From Microbacterium sp. No. 7 (GTDB lineage Bacteria; Actinomycetota; Actinomycetes; Actinomycetales; Microbacteriaceae), in the NCBI RefSeq assembly GCF_001314225.1, contig NZ_CP012697.1:3782001-3846000 (forward strand): a DNA stretch of 64,000 nucleotides. Reading direction: 5' to 3'. Every line of letters begins with the position of its first letter. Position 1 is the first letter of the stretch. The position numbers were made by a program, and so were the translations under genes. Positions 37,807-45,237 of the stretch are shown here, piece by piece. Below the pieces are notes generated by a model. It ran no database searches and had not been told where the DNA came from. It saw nothing but the letters and a program-made list of their open reading frames with translations.

Positions 37807-39516
37807 TCAGCCGACCGGTCCCTGCGCGGCCATCTCGACGAGACGGAACTTCTGCACCTTGCCGGTCGCCGTGGTCGGCAGCTGCGCGGCCTCGATGAAC
37901 CGGAACTGGCGCGGGCGCTTGAACGCCGCGAGCTTCTCGCGGCACACGCGCTCGAGCGCGTGTGCGAGGGCGGCCTCGTCGGCATCCGTTCCCGAGTCGC
38001 GCACGAGCCATGCGCAGCCGATCTCGCCCCATTTGGGGTCGGGGATGCCGACGACGTACGCCTGGCTGATGCCCGGCTGCGACGTGAGCAGGTCTTCGAC
38101 CTCCTTGGGCGCGTAGTTCTCGGCACCGCTGCGGATGAGCTCCTTCTTGCGCCCCGTGAGGTGCACGGCGCCGTCGGAGGTGACGCGGCCGATGTCGCCC
38201 GAGTAGACCCAGCCGCCCTCGCGGAACGTCGTCGTCTCGTCGGGCCGCTTCCAGTACCCGACGGCGTTGACGGGACCGCGCGAGATGAGCTCGCCGATCT
38301 CGCCGTCGGGCAGGATCTCGCCCGTCTCGGGGTCGGCGGCGCGCATCTCGGCGACGTCGCCGCCGCGCTCGGGGATGCCGGCGACGCCCGCGTACTTGAT
38401 GCGTCCCACGGTCGACGCGACGAACTCGACGCCGTCCTCGGGGCGCGACATGACCTGCCCGCCGCCCGACTCGGTCTGCCCGTAGCCCGTCGTCGCCTCG
38501 GTCACCTGCAGCAGGCTCATCGCCCGCTCCCAGAGCCAGACGGGCGCGGGCGCCCCCGCGCTCATCAGGCCGACGAGCGAGCCCATGTCATGGTCGGTCG
38601 TGGTCGCGCCGTCGCACAGCGAGATGACCATCGTGGGCACGGTGACGAGCTCGTTGGCGCGATGCCGCTCGATCGCGGCGAGGATGTCGTCGGGCGCGAA
38701 CTGCAGCCGCGTGATGACCGCGCCGCCCGCGAACATCGAGGCGTTGAGCACCTCGTTGTTGGCGAACGCGTGGTACAGCGGCAGCGCCGACAGCACGCGC
38801 CAGCCGTCGCCGAAGGCGCGGCTGACGGCACCGCCGTAGCCGATGCGCGCGTCCTGGTCGTGCGTCCAGAGCACCCCCTTGGGCGCTCCGGTCGAGCCGG
38901 AGGTGTAGAAGAGGATGCTGAGGTCGTCGCCCGCGACCTCCGGGAGGTCGTCGGGCGGCTCGCCGCCGGCCTCCAGCGCGGGGAACGCGGCGACGCCGGG
39001 GCGGAGCGGGGCCATCGCCTCGAACTGCACGACGAAGCGCAGGTCGGGCAGCTCGGCGAACCCGCCCCGCTCCCAGCCGGGCACGATCTCGTCGAGCATC
39101 GCGAGGTAGTCGAGCCCGCGGAAGCCGGTCATGGTGATGAGCGCCACGGCCTCGGAGTTGCGCAGCACGAACGCGAGCTCGTCGCGCTTGAACGCGAAGT
39201 TGAGCGGCACGATGACCGCGCCGAGCGTCGAGAGCGCATACTTCAGCACGACGTACTCGGGGTAGTTCGCCATCATGACGGCGACGTGGTCGCCCTTGCG
39301 CACCCCGCGGGCGTGGAGGCCGCCCGCGACGCGGCGCACGCGCTCCGCGATCTCGCGGTAGCTGAAGGTGCGCTCGTCGGTGACCACGAAGTCGCGGTCG
39401 GGGAACGCCTCGGCGGTGCGGAGGAACCACGCGTGGATCGCCTGCGGCGTCCACTCCGGGTAGCGCGCCTCGACGGACGCGCGGCGCTGGGCGGGGTCGA
39501 GGTGGGGAGAGGACAT
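37807..39516 (-). CDS. AMP-forming acyl-CoA synthetase/ligase (ANL superfamily)
   Basis: 569 aa from ATG 39516. Motifs: P-loop FYTSGSTGAPKG near residue 203; LPLYHAFANN; LMSAGAPAP; GYGQTESGGG; YSGDIGR; GRKKELIRSGAENYAPKE (hinge); and the catalytic Lys region TTATGKVQKFRL near the C-terminus. Length and motifs fit medium-chain, aromatic or alicyclic acid:CoA ligases. It activates the carboxylic acid substrate for the racemase, dehydrogenases and SDRs of the same operon. A short GGTGAC hexamer tandem lies between it and the racemase gene. Confidence 0.93.
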   Translation of the reverse strand: MSSPHLDPAQRRASVEARYPEWTPQAIHAWFLRTAEAFPDRDFVVTDERTFSYREIAERVRRVAGGLHARGVRKGDHVAVMMANYPEYVVLKYALSTLGAVIVPLNFAFKRDELAFVLRNSEAVALITMTGFRGLDYLAMLDEIVPGWERGGFAELPDLRFVVQFEAMAPLRPGVAAFPALEAGGEPPDDLPEVAGDDLSILFYTSGSTGAPKGVLWTHDQDARIGYGGAVSRAFGDGWRVLSALPLYHAFANNEVLNASMFAGGAVITRLQFAPDDILAAIERHRANELVTVPTMVISLCDGATTTDHDMGSLVGLMSAGAPAPVWLWERAMSLLQVTEATTGYGQTESGGGQVMSRPEDGVEFVASTVGRIKYAGVAGIPERGGDVAEMRAADPETGEILPDGEIGELISRGPVNAVGYWKRPDETTTFREGGWVYSGDIGRVTSDGAVHLTGRKKELIRSGAENYAPKEVEDLLTSQPGISQAYVVGIPDPKWGEIGCAWLVRDSGTDADEAALAHALERVCREKLAAFKRPRQFRFIEAAQLPTTATGKVQKFRLVEMAAQGPVG

Positions 39517-39579
39517 GCGGGCGAACCTTTCGTCGATGAAAAGCCGGGGGGAGCCGGGGCGGCAGCGCCGCCGACGGGG

Positions 39580-40440
39580 TCAGGGGGCGGACGCCCGTCG
39601 CGTGTGGATGTCGGCCGCGCGGCCGGTCGTGCCGTAGTTCATGCCGGCGACGCCGTGCTGCAGGGAGTTGGTGCCCATGAGGGTGCCGAGGCGGTGGCCG
39701 ACGCCGGCGATGCCGCCGTCGACGGTGACGGTCTCGGCCGTGATGAACCGCGTGGCCGGGTCGGTGAGGAACAGCACGGCCCGCGCGACGTGCTCGGGCC
39801 GGCCCGCCTCGGGCCAGGGCTGCGCACGGGCGAAGTCATCGCGCGTGCGTCGCGCGCTCGTGGGGTTGATGGGCGTCTCGATGAGCCCCGGGTTCACGGT
39901 GTTCACCGCGATGCCGTGGGGCGCCAGCTCGGCGCCGAACACGCGCGACATGTGGATGACGGCGGCCTTGGCGACGGAGTAGGCCTGCGGCCCGGCGTCG
40001 GCGATGAGGCCCGCGATCGAGCCGATGTTGACGATCGAGCCGCCCGTGCCCTGCGCGATGAGCAGGCGCGCGGCGTGCTTGACGCCGATGAACACGCCGC
40101 GCGTGACGACCGCGAACGTGGCGTCCCAGTCCTCGACCCGCGTGTCGACGAGCGGCCCGATGGCGCCGCCGATCGCGGCGTTGTTGACGATGCCGTCGAT
40201 GCCGCCGAAGGCGTCGGCGAAGCCGCCGATCGCACGCTCCATCCGCGGCTCGTCCGAGACGTCGGCCTGCGCCGTCGCGAGCCTGCCGTCGGCGACCGCG
40301 TCGGCGAACGTGGCACGCAGCGCGGCGAGCGACGCCGGGTTGAGGTCGATCGCGCCGACCCGGTCGCCGCGGTCGAGCATCCCGCGCACGGTGGCGAGGC
40401 CGATGCCGCTCGCACCGCCGGTGACGATGAGCCTGCTCAT
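39580..40440 (-). CDS. Short-chain dehydrogenase/reductase
   Basis: 286 aa from ATG 40440, with TAGGAG upstream. Classical SDR: TGGASGIG cofactor loop at the N-terminus, D at the end of beta2 (AIDLN, suggesting NAD preference), NNAA, catalytic Ser in IGSIAG and YSVAK. It has VNPGLIETPI and ends with a somewhat longer C-terminal tail. Probably oxidises a hydroxyl intermediate in the acyl-CoA catabolic route; the tail after TVDGGIAG is unusual in length but of unknown meaning. It follows the second SDR gene by 8 bp. Confidence 0.9.
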   Translation of the reverse strand: MSRLIVTGGASGIGLATVRGMLDRGDRVGAIDLNPASLAALRATFADAVADGRLATAQADVSDEPRMERAIGGFADAFGGIDGIVNNAAIGGAIGPLVDTRVEDWDATFAVVTRGVFIGVKHAARLLIAQGTGGSIVNIGSIAGLIADAGPQAYSVAKAAVIHMSRVFGAELAPHGIAVNTVNPGLIETPINPTSARRTRDDFARAQPWPEAGRPEHVARAVLFLTDPATRFITAETVTVDGGIAGVGHRLGTLMGTNSLQHGVAGMNYGTTGRAADIHTRRASAP

Positions 40441-40448
40441 GCCGACTC

Positions 40449-41231
40449 CTACTGGTACCAGGTGGATCGGCCGCCGTCGTTCGCGACGAGCTGGCCCGTC
40501 ATGAAGCTCGACGCCTCGCTGAAGAAGTGCAGGATCGGCCCCGTCATCTCCGCCGGGTCGCCGACGCGCTGGAGGGGTGCGGCCTTCGCGGCGCCCTCGA
40601 AGAACCTCTTGCTCTCCTCGGGGGATCCCGCCGTGGCGAGCGCGAGCGGCGTCACGTGCAGGCCGGGGGCGATGCAGTTGACGCGGATGCCGTGCGTGCC
40701 GAGCTCCGCGGCGAGCGACGTGGTGAAGCCGATGACGGCGCCCTTCGACGTCGAGTAGGTGTGGGTGGGGAACTGCATGCGTCCCATGAACCCCGCGAGC
40801 GAGGCGATGTTGACGATGCTGCCGCCGCGGCCGCCCGCGATCATGCGACGCGCGGCCTCCTGGGCCGCGAAGAGCGTTCCGTTCACGTTGACGCCGAAGA
40901 CGTGCGCGACCTCGTCCTCGGTGATCTCGGTGATGCTGTGCGGCGGCGAGACGATGCCGGCGATGTTCGCGAGGTAGTCGACCCGGCCGTCCCATCGCTC
41001 GTCGAGCCGGCGGAACGCCTCGGCGAGCTGCTCCCGCGACGAGATGTCGGCACCCACGAAGAGCAGCTCGTCGTGCGCCAGGTCGGATGCCGCGACGACG
41101 TCGGGCAGGTCGATCCCCAGCACGCTCGTGCCGCGCTCGAGCAGCGTCTCGACGAGGTTGCGTCCCATCGGCCCCGCGGCGCCCGTGACGACGGCGACCT
41201 TGCCGGCCCATTCGTTCGCTTCTTCGCTCAC
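40449..41231 (-). CDS. Short-chain dehydrogenase/reductase
   Basis: 260 aa from GTG 41231, with GGAGAG upstream. It has GAAGPMG in place of the usual GxxxGIG end, GIDLPD (acidic residue favours NAD), NIAG, NIASLAG, and the catalytic YSTSK. VNCIAPGLHVTP and a C-terminal GQLVANDGG are normal. Likely a 3-hydroxyacyl-CoA or alcohol dehydrogenase step of the same operon. The 45-bp gap to the upstream acyl-CoA dehydrogenase gene shows no terminator. Confidence 0.9.
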   Translation of the reverse strand: MSEEANEWAGKVAVVTGAAGPMGRNLVETLLERGTSVLGIDLPDVVAASDLAHDELLFVGADISSREQLAEAFRRLDERWDGRVDYLANIAGIVSPPHSITEITEDEVAHVFGVNVNGTLFAAQEAARRMIAGGRGGSIVNIASLAGFMGRMQFPTHTYSTSKGAVIGFTTSLAAELGTHGIRVNCIAPGLHVTPLALATAGSPEESKRFFEGAAKAAPLQRVGDPAEMTGPILHFFSEASSFMTGQLVANDGGRSTWYQ

Positions 41232-41276
41232 GATTCTCTCCTTTGACGTTGTGCGCGCGCTCGTCGCGCAACCGCT

Positions 41277-42308
41277 CTATGACGTGATCAGGGCCCACAG
41301 GCCATCGCGCCCGGCGGCACGCGCGGCCTCGCCGAGCTTCTTGTCCCATGACTGCACCGAGCCGTGCTCGCCGCGCCACGCGAGCGCCGCGCGCGTGTAC
41401 TCGTGCAGCACGTGCTCGCGCGTCGTGCCGATCGCGCCGAACACCTGGTGCGCGTCGCGCACGACGACGGATGCCGCGTGACCCGCGCACGAGCGCGCGA
41501 TCGCGATGAGCGTGTCGAGGTCGGGCGCCGACCAGCCGTCGGCGAGCGCCGTGACGAGCGCGAACTCGGTCGCCGAGCGCGCGAGCGAGGCCTCGGTCGC
41601 GATGTCGGCGAGCAGGTGCTGCACGGCCTGCAGCCGCGCGAGCGGCCGGCCGAACTGCACGCGCACGGTCGCGTGCTCGACGGCGAGGGCGAGAATGCGC
41701 TCGAGGGCCGCGCTCACCTGCACGGCACGCACGAGCGCGCTCTTGCGCTGCAGTTGCGCGACGGTCTCGTCGGGGACGGCCACCCCGCCGATCGCCGAGA
41801 GGTCGACGGTGATCGTGTCGCGCGGCTCGCCCACGAGGTTCTCGCCCGTCTCGACGCGCACGTCGCTCACGGTCGTCTCGGCGATGCGATAGGCGCCGGG
41901 GCCGCCCGCGACCACGACGATCGCGTCCACGGCACCGGCCCACGGCACGTGCCGCGCGACGCCGTTCTCGTCGACGACCGCGACGGTGCGCACGGCATCG
42001 GTCGCCGGCAGGCCCGCCTCGTCGGCGATCCAGCCCGCGAGCAGGTCGTTCTCGACCAGGGGAAGCCGCACGCCGTATGAGGCGGCCGCGCGCACGAGCG
42101 CGATGCCCTCGGTCCAGGTCGCGCCGCTGCCGCCGGCGGATTCGTCGCCCGTCAGCCGGGTGAGCCCCAGCTCGGCCAGCTGGGCCCACAGGTCGCGGTC
42201 GACGCTCACGCGGCCGACGCCGGGCGCCCGCGATTCCCGCGCGGCGGCGAAGACGTCACCGAGCATCTCGACGAGCTCGGCGTCTGCCGTCAGGATCTCG
42301 TCACTCAC
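41277..42308 (-). CDS. Acyl-CoA dehydrogenase, small/partner subunit of a heteromeric pair
   Basis: 343 aa from GTG 42308, GTGA-overlapping the previous dehydrogenase stop. It has the ACAD fold signatures LWAQLAELGLTRL, EGIALVRAAASYG, VRVQFGRPLARLQAVQHLLADI and AHQVFGAIGTTREHVLHEYTR (the C-terminal GxxG-TREH type). It lacks the catalytic EGTNE segment and is short. Adjacent, coupled ACAD pairs of this type form alpha2-beta2 enzymes in actinobacterial steroid side-chain degradation (FadE26/27- and FadE28/29-like). The same arrangement is inferred here. (Key residues of the last two motifs: QFGRP, HQVFG, TREH.). Confidence 0.85.
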   Translation of the reverse strand: MSDEILTADAELVEMLGDVFAAARESRAPGVGRVSVDRDLWAQLAELGLTRLTGDESAGGSGATWTEGIALVRAAASYGVRLPLVENDLLAGWIADEAGLPATDAVRTVAVVDENGVARHVPWAGAVDAIVVVAGGPGAYRIAETTVSDVRVETGENLVGEPRDTITVDLSAIGGVAVPDETVAQLQRKSALVRAVQVSAALERILALAVEHATVRVQFGRPLARLQAVQHLLADIATEASLARSATEFALVTALADGWSAPDLDTLIAIARSCAGHAASVVVRDAHQVFGAIGTTREHVLHEYTRAALAWRGEHGSVQSWDKKLGEAARAAGRDGLWALITS

Positions 42309-43456
42309 CGCAGTCCCAATCCTCGCGCGATCACGCCACGCAGCACTTCGTTCGTTCCTCCGCGCAGGGTGAAGCCCGGCCGCTGGTCGACGGCCCGGGC
42401 GGTCAGCGCGGTCAGCGTCCGGTCGTCGACGTCGTCGCCCACGCGCAGGTCGGCGTAGTCGGCGATGTCGCCCTCGGTCGTGGTGCCGAGCACCTTCACG
42501 ACCGCCGCCGCGACATCGGCCGGCTCGTGGCGCTCGAGCGCCCCCGACACCGCCATCGACATCTGGTGCAGGCCCGCGATGCGCGCGACGAGGCATCCCA
42601 GATCGGCATCCGCCTCGACGTGGCCCGTGCGGGCGCTCTCGGCGAGCTCGGCCAGCAGGGGAAAGGTCGACAGCAGCCGCTCGGGGCCGCTGCGCTCGTA
42701 GCCCAGCTCGCTCGTGACCTGCTTCCATCCGCTGCCGATCTCACCGAAGGCCCGGTCGTCGGGCACGAACACGTTGTCGAGGAACACCTCGTTGAAGTGG
42801 TGCGAGCCGTTCATCGACACGATGGGGCGCACGTCGACGCCCTCCTGCGCGAACTCGACGATGAACTGGCTGAGCCCCGCGTGGCGGTGCTCGGGGTCGA
42901 CGGGCGCGCTGCGAGCGAGCACGATGAACGCGTGCGCGTGGTGCGCACCGCTCGTCCACACCTTGTTGCCCGAGACGCGCCAGCCGCCGTCGACCCGCTC
43001 GGCGCGCGTGCGCACGCTCGCGAGGTCGGACCCCGAGTTCGGCTCGCTCATGCCGATGCCCCAGTAGCCCTCGCCCGCCGCGATGCGCGGCAGGTAGGCC
43101 TGCTTCTGCTCCTCGGTGCCGTAGGCGAGCAGGCTTGGCGCGATCTGCCGGTCGGCGATCCAGTGCGCCGCGACGGGGGCGCCCGCGGCGAGCAGCTCCT
43201 CGACCACGGCGAACCGCTCGCCGAAGCTGCGACCGCGGCCGCCGTACTCGACGGGGATGGTCATGCCGAGCCAGCCGCGCGCCGCCAGCTCGCGCGAGAA
43301 GTCCTCGTCCCAGCCCGAGAGCCAGCTGTCGACGGTCGGCTCGAACCGGCCGGCCGCGCGCTTCTCGGCGAGGAACTCGCGCACCTCGGCGCGCAGCGCG
43401 CGTTCGTCGTCGGAGATCCGTGCCACCTGCGGCACGAGCCGCGCGTCGCCCCTCAC
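42305..43456 (-). CDS. Acyl-CoA dehydrogenase, large subunit of a heteromeric pair
   Basis: 383 aa if started at GTG 43456, which gives a GTGA overlap with the crotonase gene; GTG 43468 is also possible. It has WLGMTIPVEYGGRG, YWGIGMSEPNSGSDLAS (FAD/substrate segment), GNKVWTSGAHHAH, SMNGSHHFNEVFLDNV and a C-terminal LRGGTNEVLRGVIARGLGL. The position usually holding Glu in EGTNE is Gly (GGTNE), as in large subunits of heteromeric steroid-type ACADs. With the next gene it should form one FAD enzyme acting on a branched or cyclic acyl-CoA. Confidence 0.88.
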   Translation of the reverse strand: MRGDARLVPQVARISDDERALRAEVREFLAEKRAAGRFEPTVDSWLSGWDEDFSRELAARGWLGMTIPVEYGGRGRSFGERFAVVEELLAAGAPVAAHWIADRQIAPSLLAYGTEEQKQAYLPRIAAGEGYWGIGMSEPNSGSDLASVRTRAERVDGGWRVSGNKVWTSGAHHAHAFIVLARSAPVDPEHRHAGLSQFIVEFAQEGVDVRPIVSMNGSHHFNEVFLDNVFVPDDRAFGEIGSGWKQVTSELGYERSGPERLLSTFPLLAELAESARTGHVEADADLGCLVARIAGLHQMSMAVSGALERHEPADVAAAVVKVLGTTTEGDIADYADLRVGDDVDDRTLTALTARAVDQRPGFTLRGGTNEVLRGVIARGLGLR

Positions 43457-44235
43457 GAGGTCTTCCACTTCTCGACGCGCTCGTCATGTTCGGGGTCGAG
43501 GTGGGCCAGCGGCTGCATCGCCGCCGCCATCGCCAGCAGCGTGTCGAGGCTCGCGGTGCGCGACTCCGCAAGCAGGCGCTTGGCCATGCGCAGGGCGTGC
43601 GACGGGTTCTTCGCGATGCGCTCGGCCAGCTCGCGCGCCGCGGGCAGCAGCTCGTCGTGCGGAACGACGCGGCTCACGAGCCCCCAGTCGTAGGCCGTCG
43701 CGGCGTCGATGCGGTCGCCCGTGAAGGTGAGCTCGGCGGCGCGCTCGTATCCGATCGCGCGCGGCAAGAACCAGCTCCCGCCGTCGCCGGGCACAAGGCC
43801 CACGGCGACGAAGCTCTCGGCGAACGAGGCGCGGTCGGAGGCGATGCGGATGTCGCACATGAGCGACAGGTCGCAGCCGGCGCCGATCGCGGGGCCGTTG
43901 ACCGCGGCGATCAGCGGCACCTCCAGGCGCAGCGCGGCGCGTGGAATGCGCTGGATGCCGTTCATGTACTCCTGCCGCTGCCGGCGCTCGTCCACGCCGA
44001 ACATTCCCGTGCGGTCGGCCATCTCCTTGACGTTGCCGCCCGACGTGAAGATCCTGCCGGCACCGGTGAGGATGATCGCCTTCACGTCGAGATCGTCGTT
44101 GGCCGCGTCGACCGCGGCGTCGAACGCAGCGATGAACGGCTTCGGAGTGATCGCATTGCCGGTCGAGGGGTCATTGATCGTCCAGAGCTCGACCGCTCCC
44201 TCGCGCGTGATATCGAGTGATGTCACGGGTGTCAC
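43453..44235 (-). CDS. Enoyl-CoA hydratase/isomerase family protein (crotonase)
   Basis: 260 aa from GTG 44235, with AAGGA five to six bases upstream; GTG 44226 is an alternative. Crotonase features: AGRIFTSGGNVKEM (oxyanion hole), GPAIGAGCDLSLMCD and ASFAESFVAVGLVPGDGGS. The first catalytic Glu of ECH is replaced by Asp (GCDLS) while the second (AES) is kept, so hydratase activity is uncertain and isomerase or other chemistry is possible. First gene of the catabolic operon running to 36571, in which overlaps indicate co-translation. Confidence 0.88.
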   Translation of the reverse strand: MTPVTSLDITREGAVELWTINDPSTGNAITPKPFIAAFDAAVDAANDDLDVKAIILTGAGRIFTSGGNVKEMADRTGMFGVDERRQRQEYMNGIQRIPRAALRLEVPLIAAVNGPAIGAGCDLSLMCDIRIASDRASFAESFVAVGLVPGDGGSWFLPRAIGYERAAELTFTGDRIDAATAYDWGLVSRVVPHDELLPAARELAERIAKNPSHALRMAKRLLAESRTASLDTLLAMAAAMQPLAHLDPEHDERVEKWKTS

Positions 44236-44348
44236 CTCATTCCTTCGAGGTCTCATGCCGCCGCGCCCTTGCGGCGGCGATCGCGTCGTGCGTCCATCAT
44301 ATTCATGATCAGTATTGTCGACGTGTCTCGATTTCGGCACACTCGGCC

Positions 44349-44354
44349 TAAACT
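44349..44354 (+). promoter_or_regulatory. Probable -10 element (TAAACT) for a leaderless mRNA
   Basis: A TANNNT hexamer six bases before ATG 44361 with no Shine-Dalgarno sequence. It lies in a relatively AT-rich divergent region (about 44296-44335: atcatattcatgatcagtat), which should also hold the promoter of the crotonase operon. Confidence 0.5.
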
Positions 44355-44360
44355 CGGCGC

Positions 44361-45086
44361 ATGGCAGCGTTCGCTTATCTCTGCGCGCGCCCGCAGTCGG
44401 GAGCCGCGGCGGCCGAGTACGAGTCGTTCCGCTCCGCGATGCGGCTGGACGATGACGAGCTCGAGCAGATCGACCTCGTCGCCGCGCCGCTCCCCGACGA
44501 CGCCGCCGCCCGCTGGCGCGGGTTCGTCGTGGGCGGCAGCCCGTTCAACGTGACCGACCCCGAGAGCACCAAGACCGAGACGCAGCGACGGGTCGAGGCC
44601 GATCTCGCCCGGCTCGCGCGGCACGCCGCCGACGGCGAGACCGCGGTGCTGTTCACCTGCTACGGCATCGGCGTCGCCGTGCGCGCCCTCGGCGGCGAGG
44701 TGAGCCGCGCCCACCCCGAGGACACGGGTCCCGCGACGATCGGCCTCACCGACGCGGGCCGCGCCGATCCGCTGTTCGGCGCCCTCGCCACGAGCTTCAC
44801 CGCCCTCACGGCGCACAAGGAGGGCACGGCGCGGCTCCCGGCCGGCGCCGTGCTGCTCGCGACGGGCGACGCGTGCCCCGTGCAGGCGTTCCGCGTGGGC
44901 GACCGGCTCTATGCGACGCAGTTCCATCCGGAGCCGACGTCGAAGGCCTTCACCGAGCGGATGGCCGTCTACCGCAACGACGGCTACTTCGACGCCGACG
45001 CCTACGACACGCTCGCGGCGCGCGTGCTCGCGGCATCCGTCACCGAGCCGATGCGCATCCTGCGCGCGTTCGCGCAGACCTTCTGA
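44361..45086 (+). CDS. Class I glutamine amidotransferase (GuaA-N-like)
   Basis: 241 aa from ATG 44361. A stand-alone triad-type GATase: nucleophile Cys in LFTCYGIGV, FVVGGSPFNV for the glutamine site, and the His-Glu pair in QFHPEPTSKAF. HKEGTARLPAGAVLLATGDACPVQAFRVG (key: HKEG, LPAGA, CPVQAF) matches the GMP-synthase-like family of free-standing amidotransferases. Such proteins may hydrolyse gamma-glutamyl compounds; the substrate cannot be told. Transcribed alone and ended by a long inverted repeat. Confidence 0.9.
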   Translation: MAAFAYLCARPQSGAAAAEYESFRSAMRLDDDELEQIDLVAAPLPDDAAARWRGFVVGGSPFNVTDPESTKTETQRRVEADLARLARHAADGETAVLFTCYGIGVAVRALGGEVSRAHPEDTGPATIGLTDAGRADPLFGALATSFTALTAHKEGTARLPAGAVLLATGDACPVQAFRVGDRLYATQFHPEPTSKAFTERMAVYRNDGYFDADAYDTLAARVLAASVTEPMRILRAFAQTF

Positions 45087-45129
45087 CGGCCGGCGGCAAC
45101 GCCGGCGGGCCCGGCATCCATCACGAGCA

Positions 45130-45192
45130 CAGGAGAAATCACGAGGACAGGACGATCTGGCAGGAATCCTCCTGTCCTCGTGATTTCTCCTG
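45130..45192. terminator. Bidirectional terminator-like inverted repeat between convergent genes
   Basis: Two 23-base arms (starting CAGGAGAAATCACGAGG, positions 45130-45152 and 45170-45192) pair perfectly around a 17-nt loop. It sits between the convergent amidotransferase and glgX genes. Confidence 0.75.
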
Positions 45193-45237
45193 TCCTGGGG
45201 ATGGCGCGCTCATGCCGCCTCGGCGCTGCTCCGAGCC

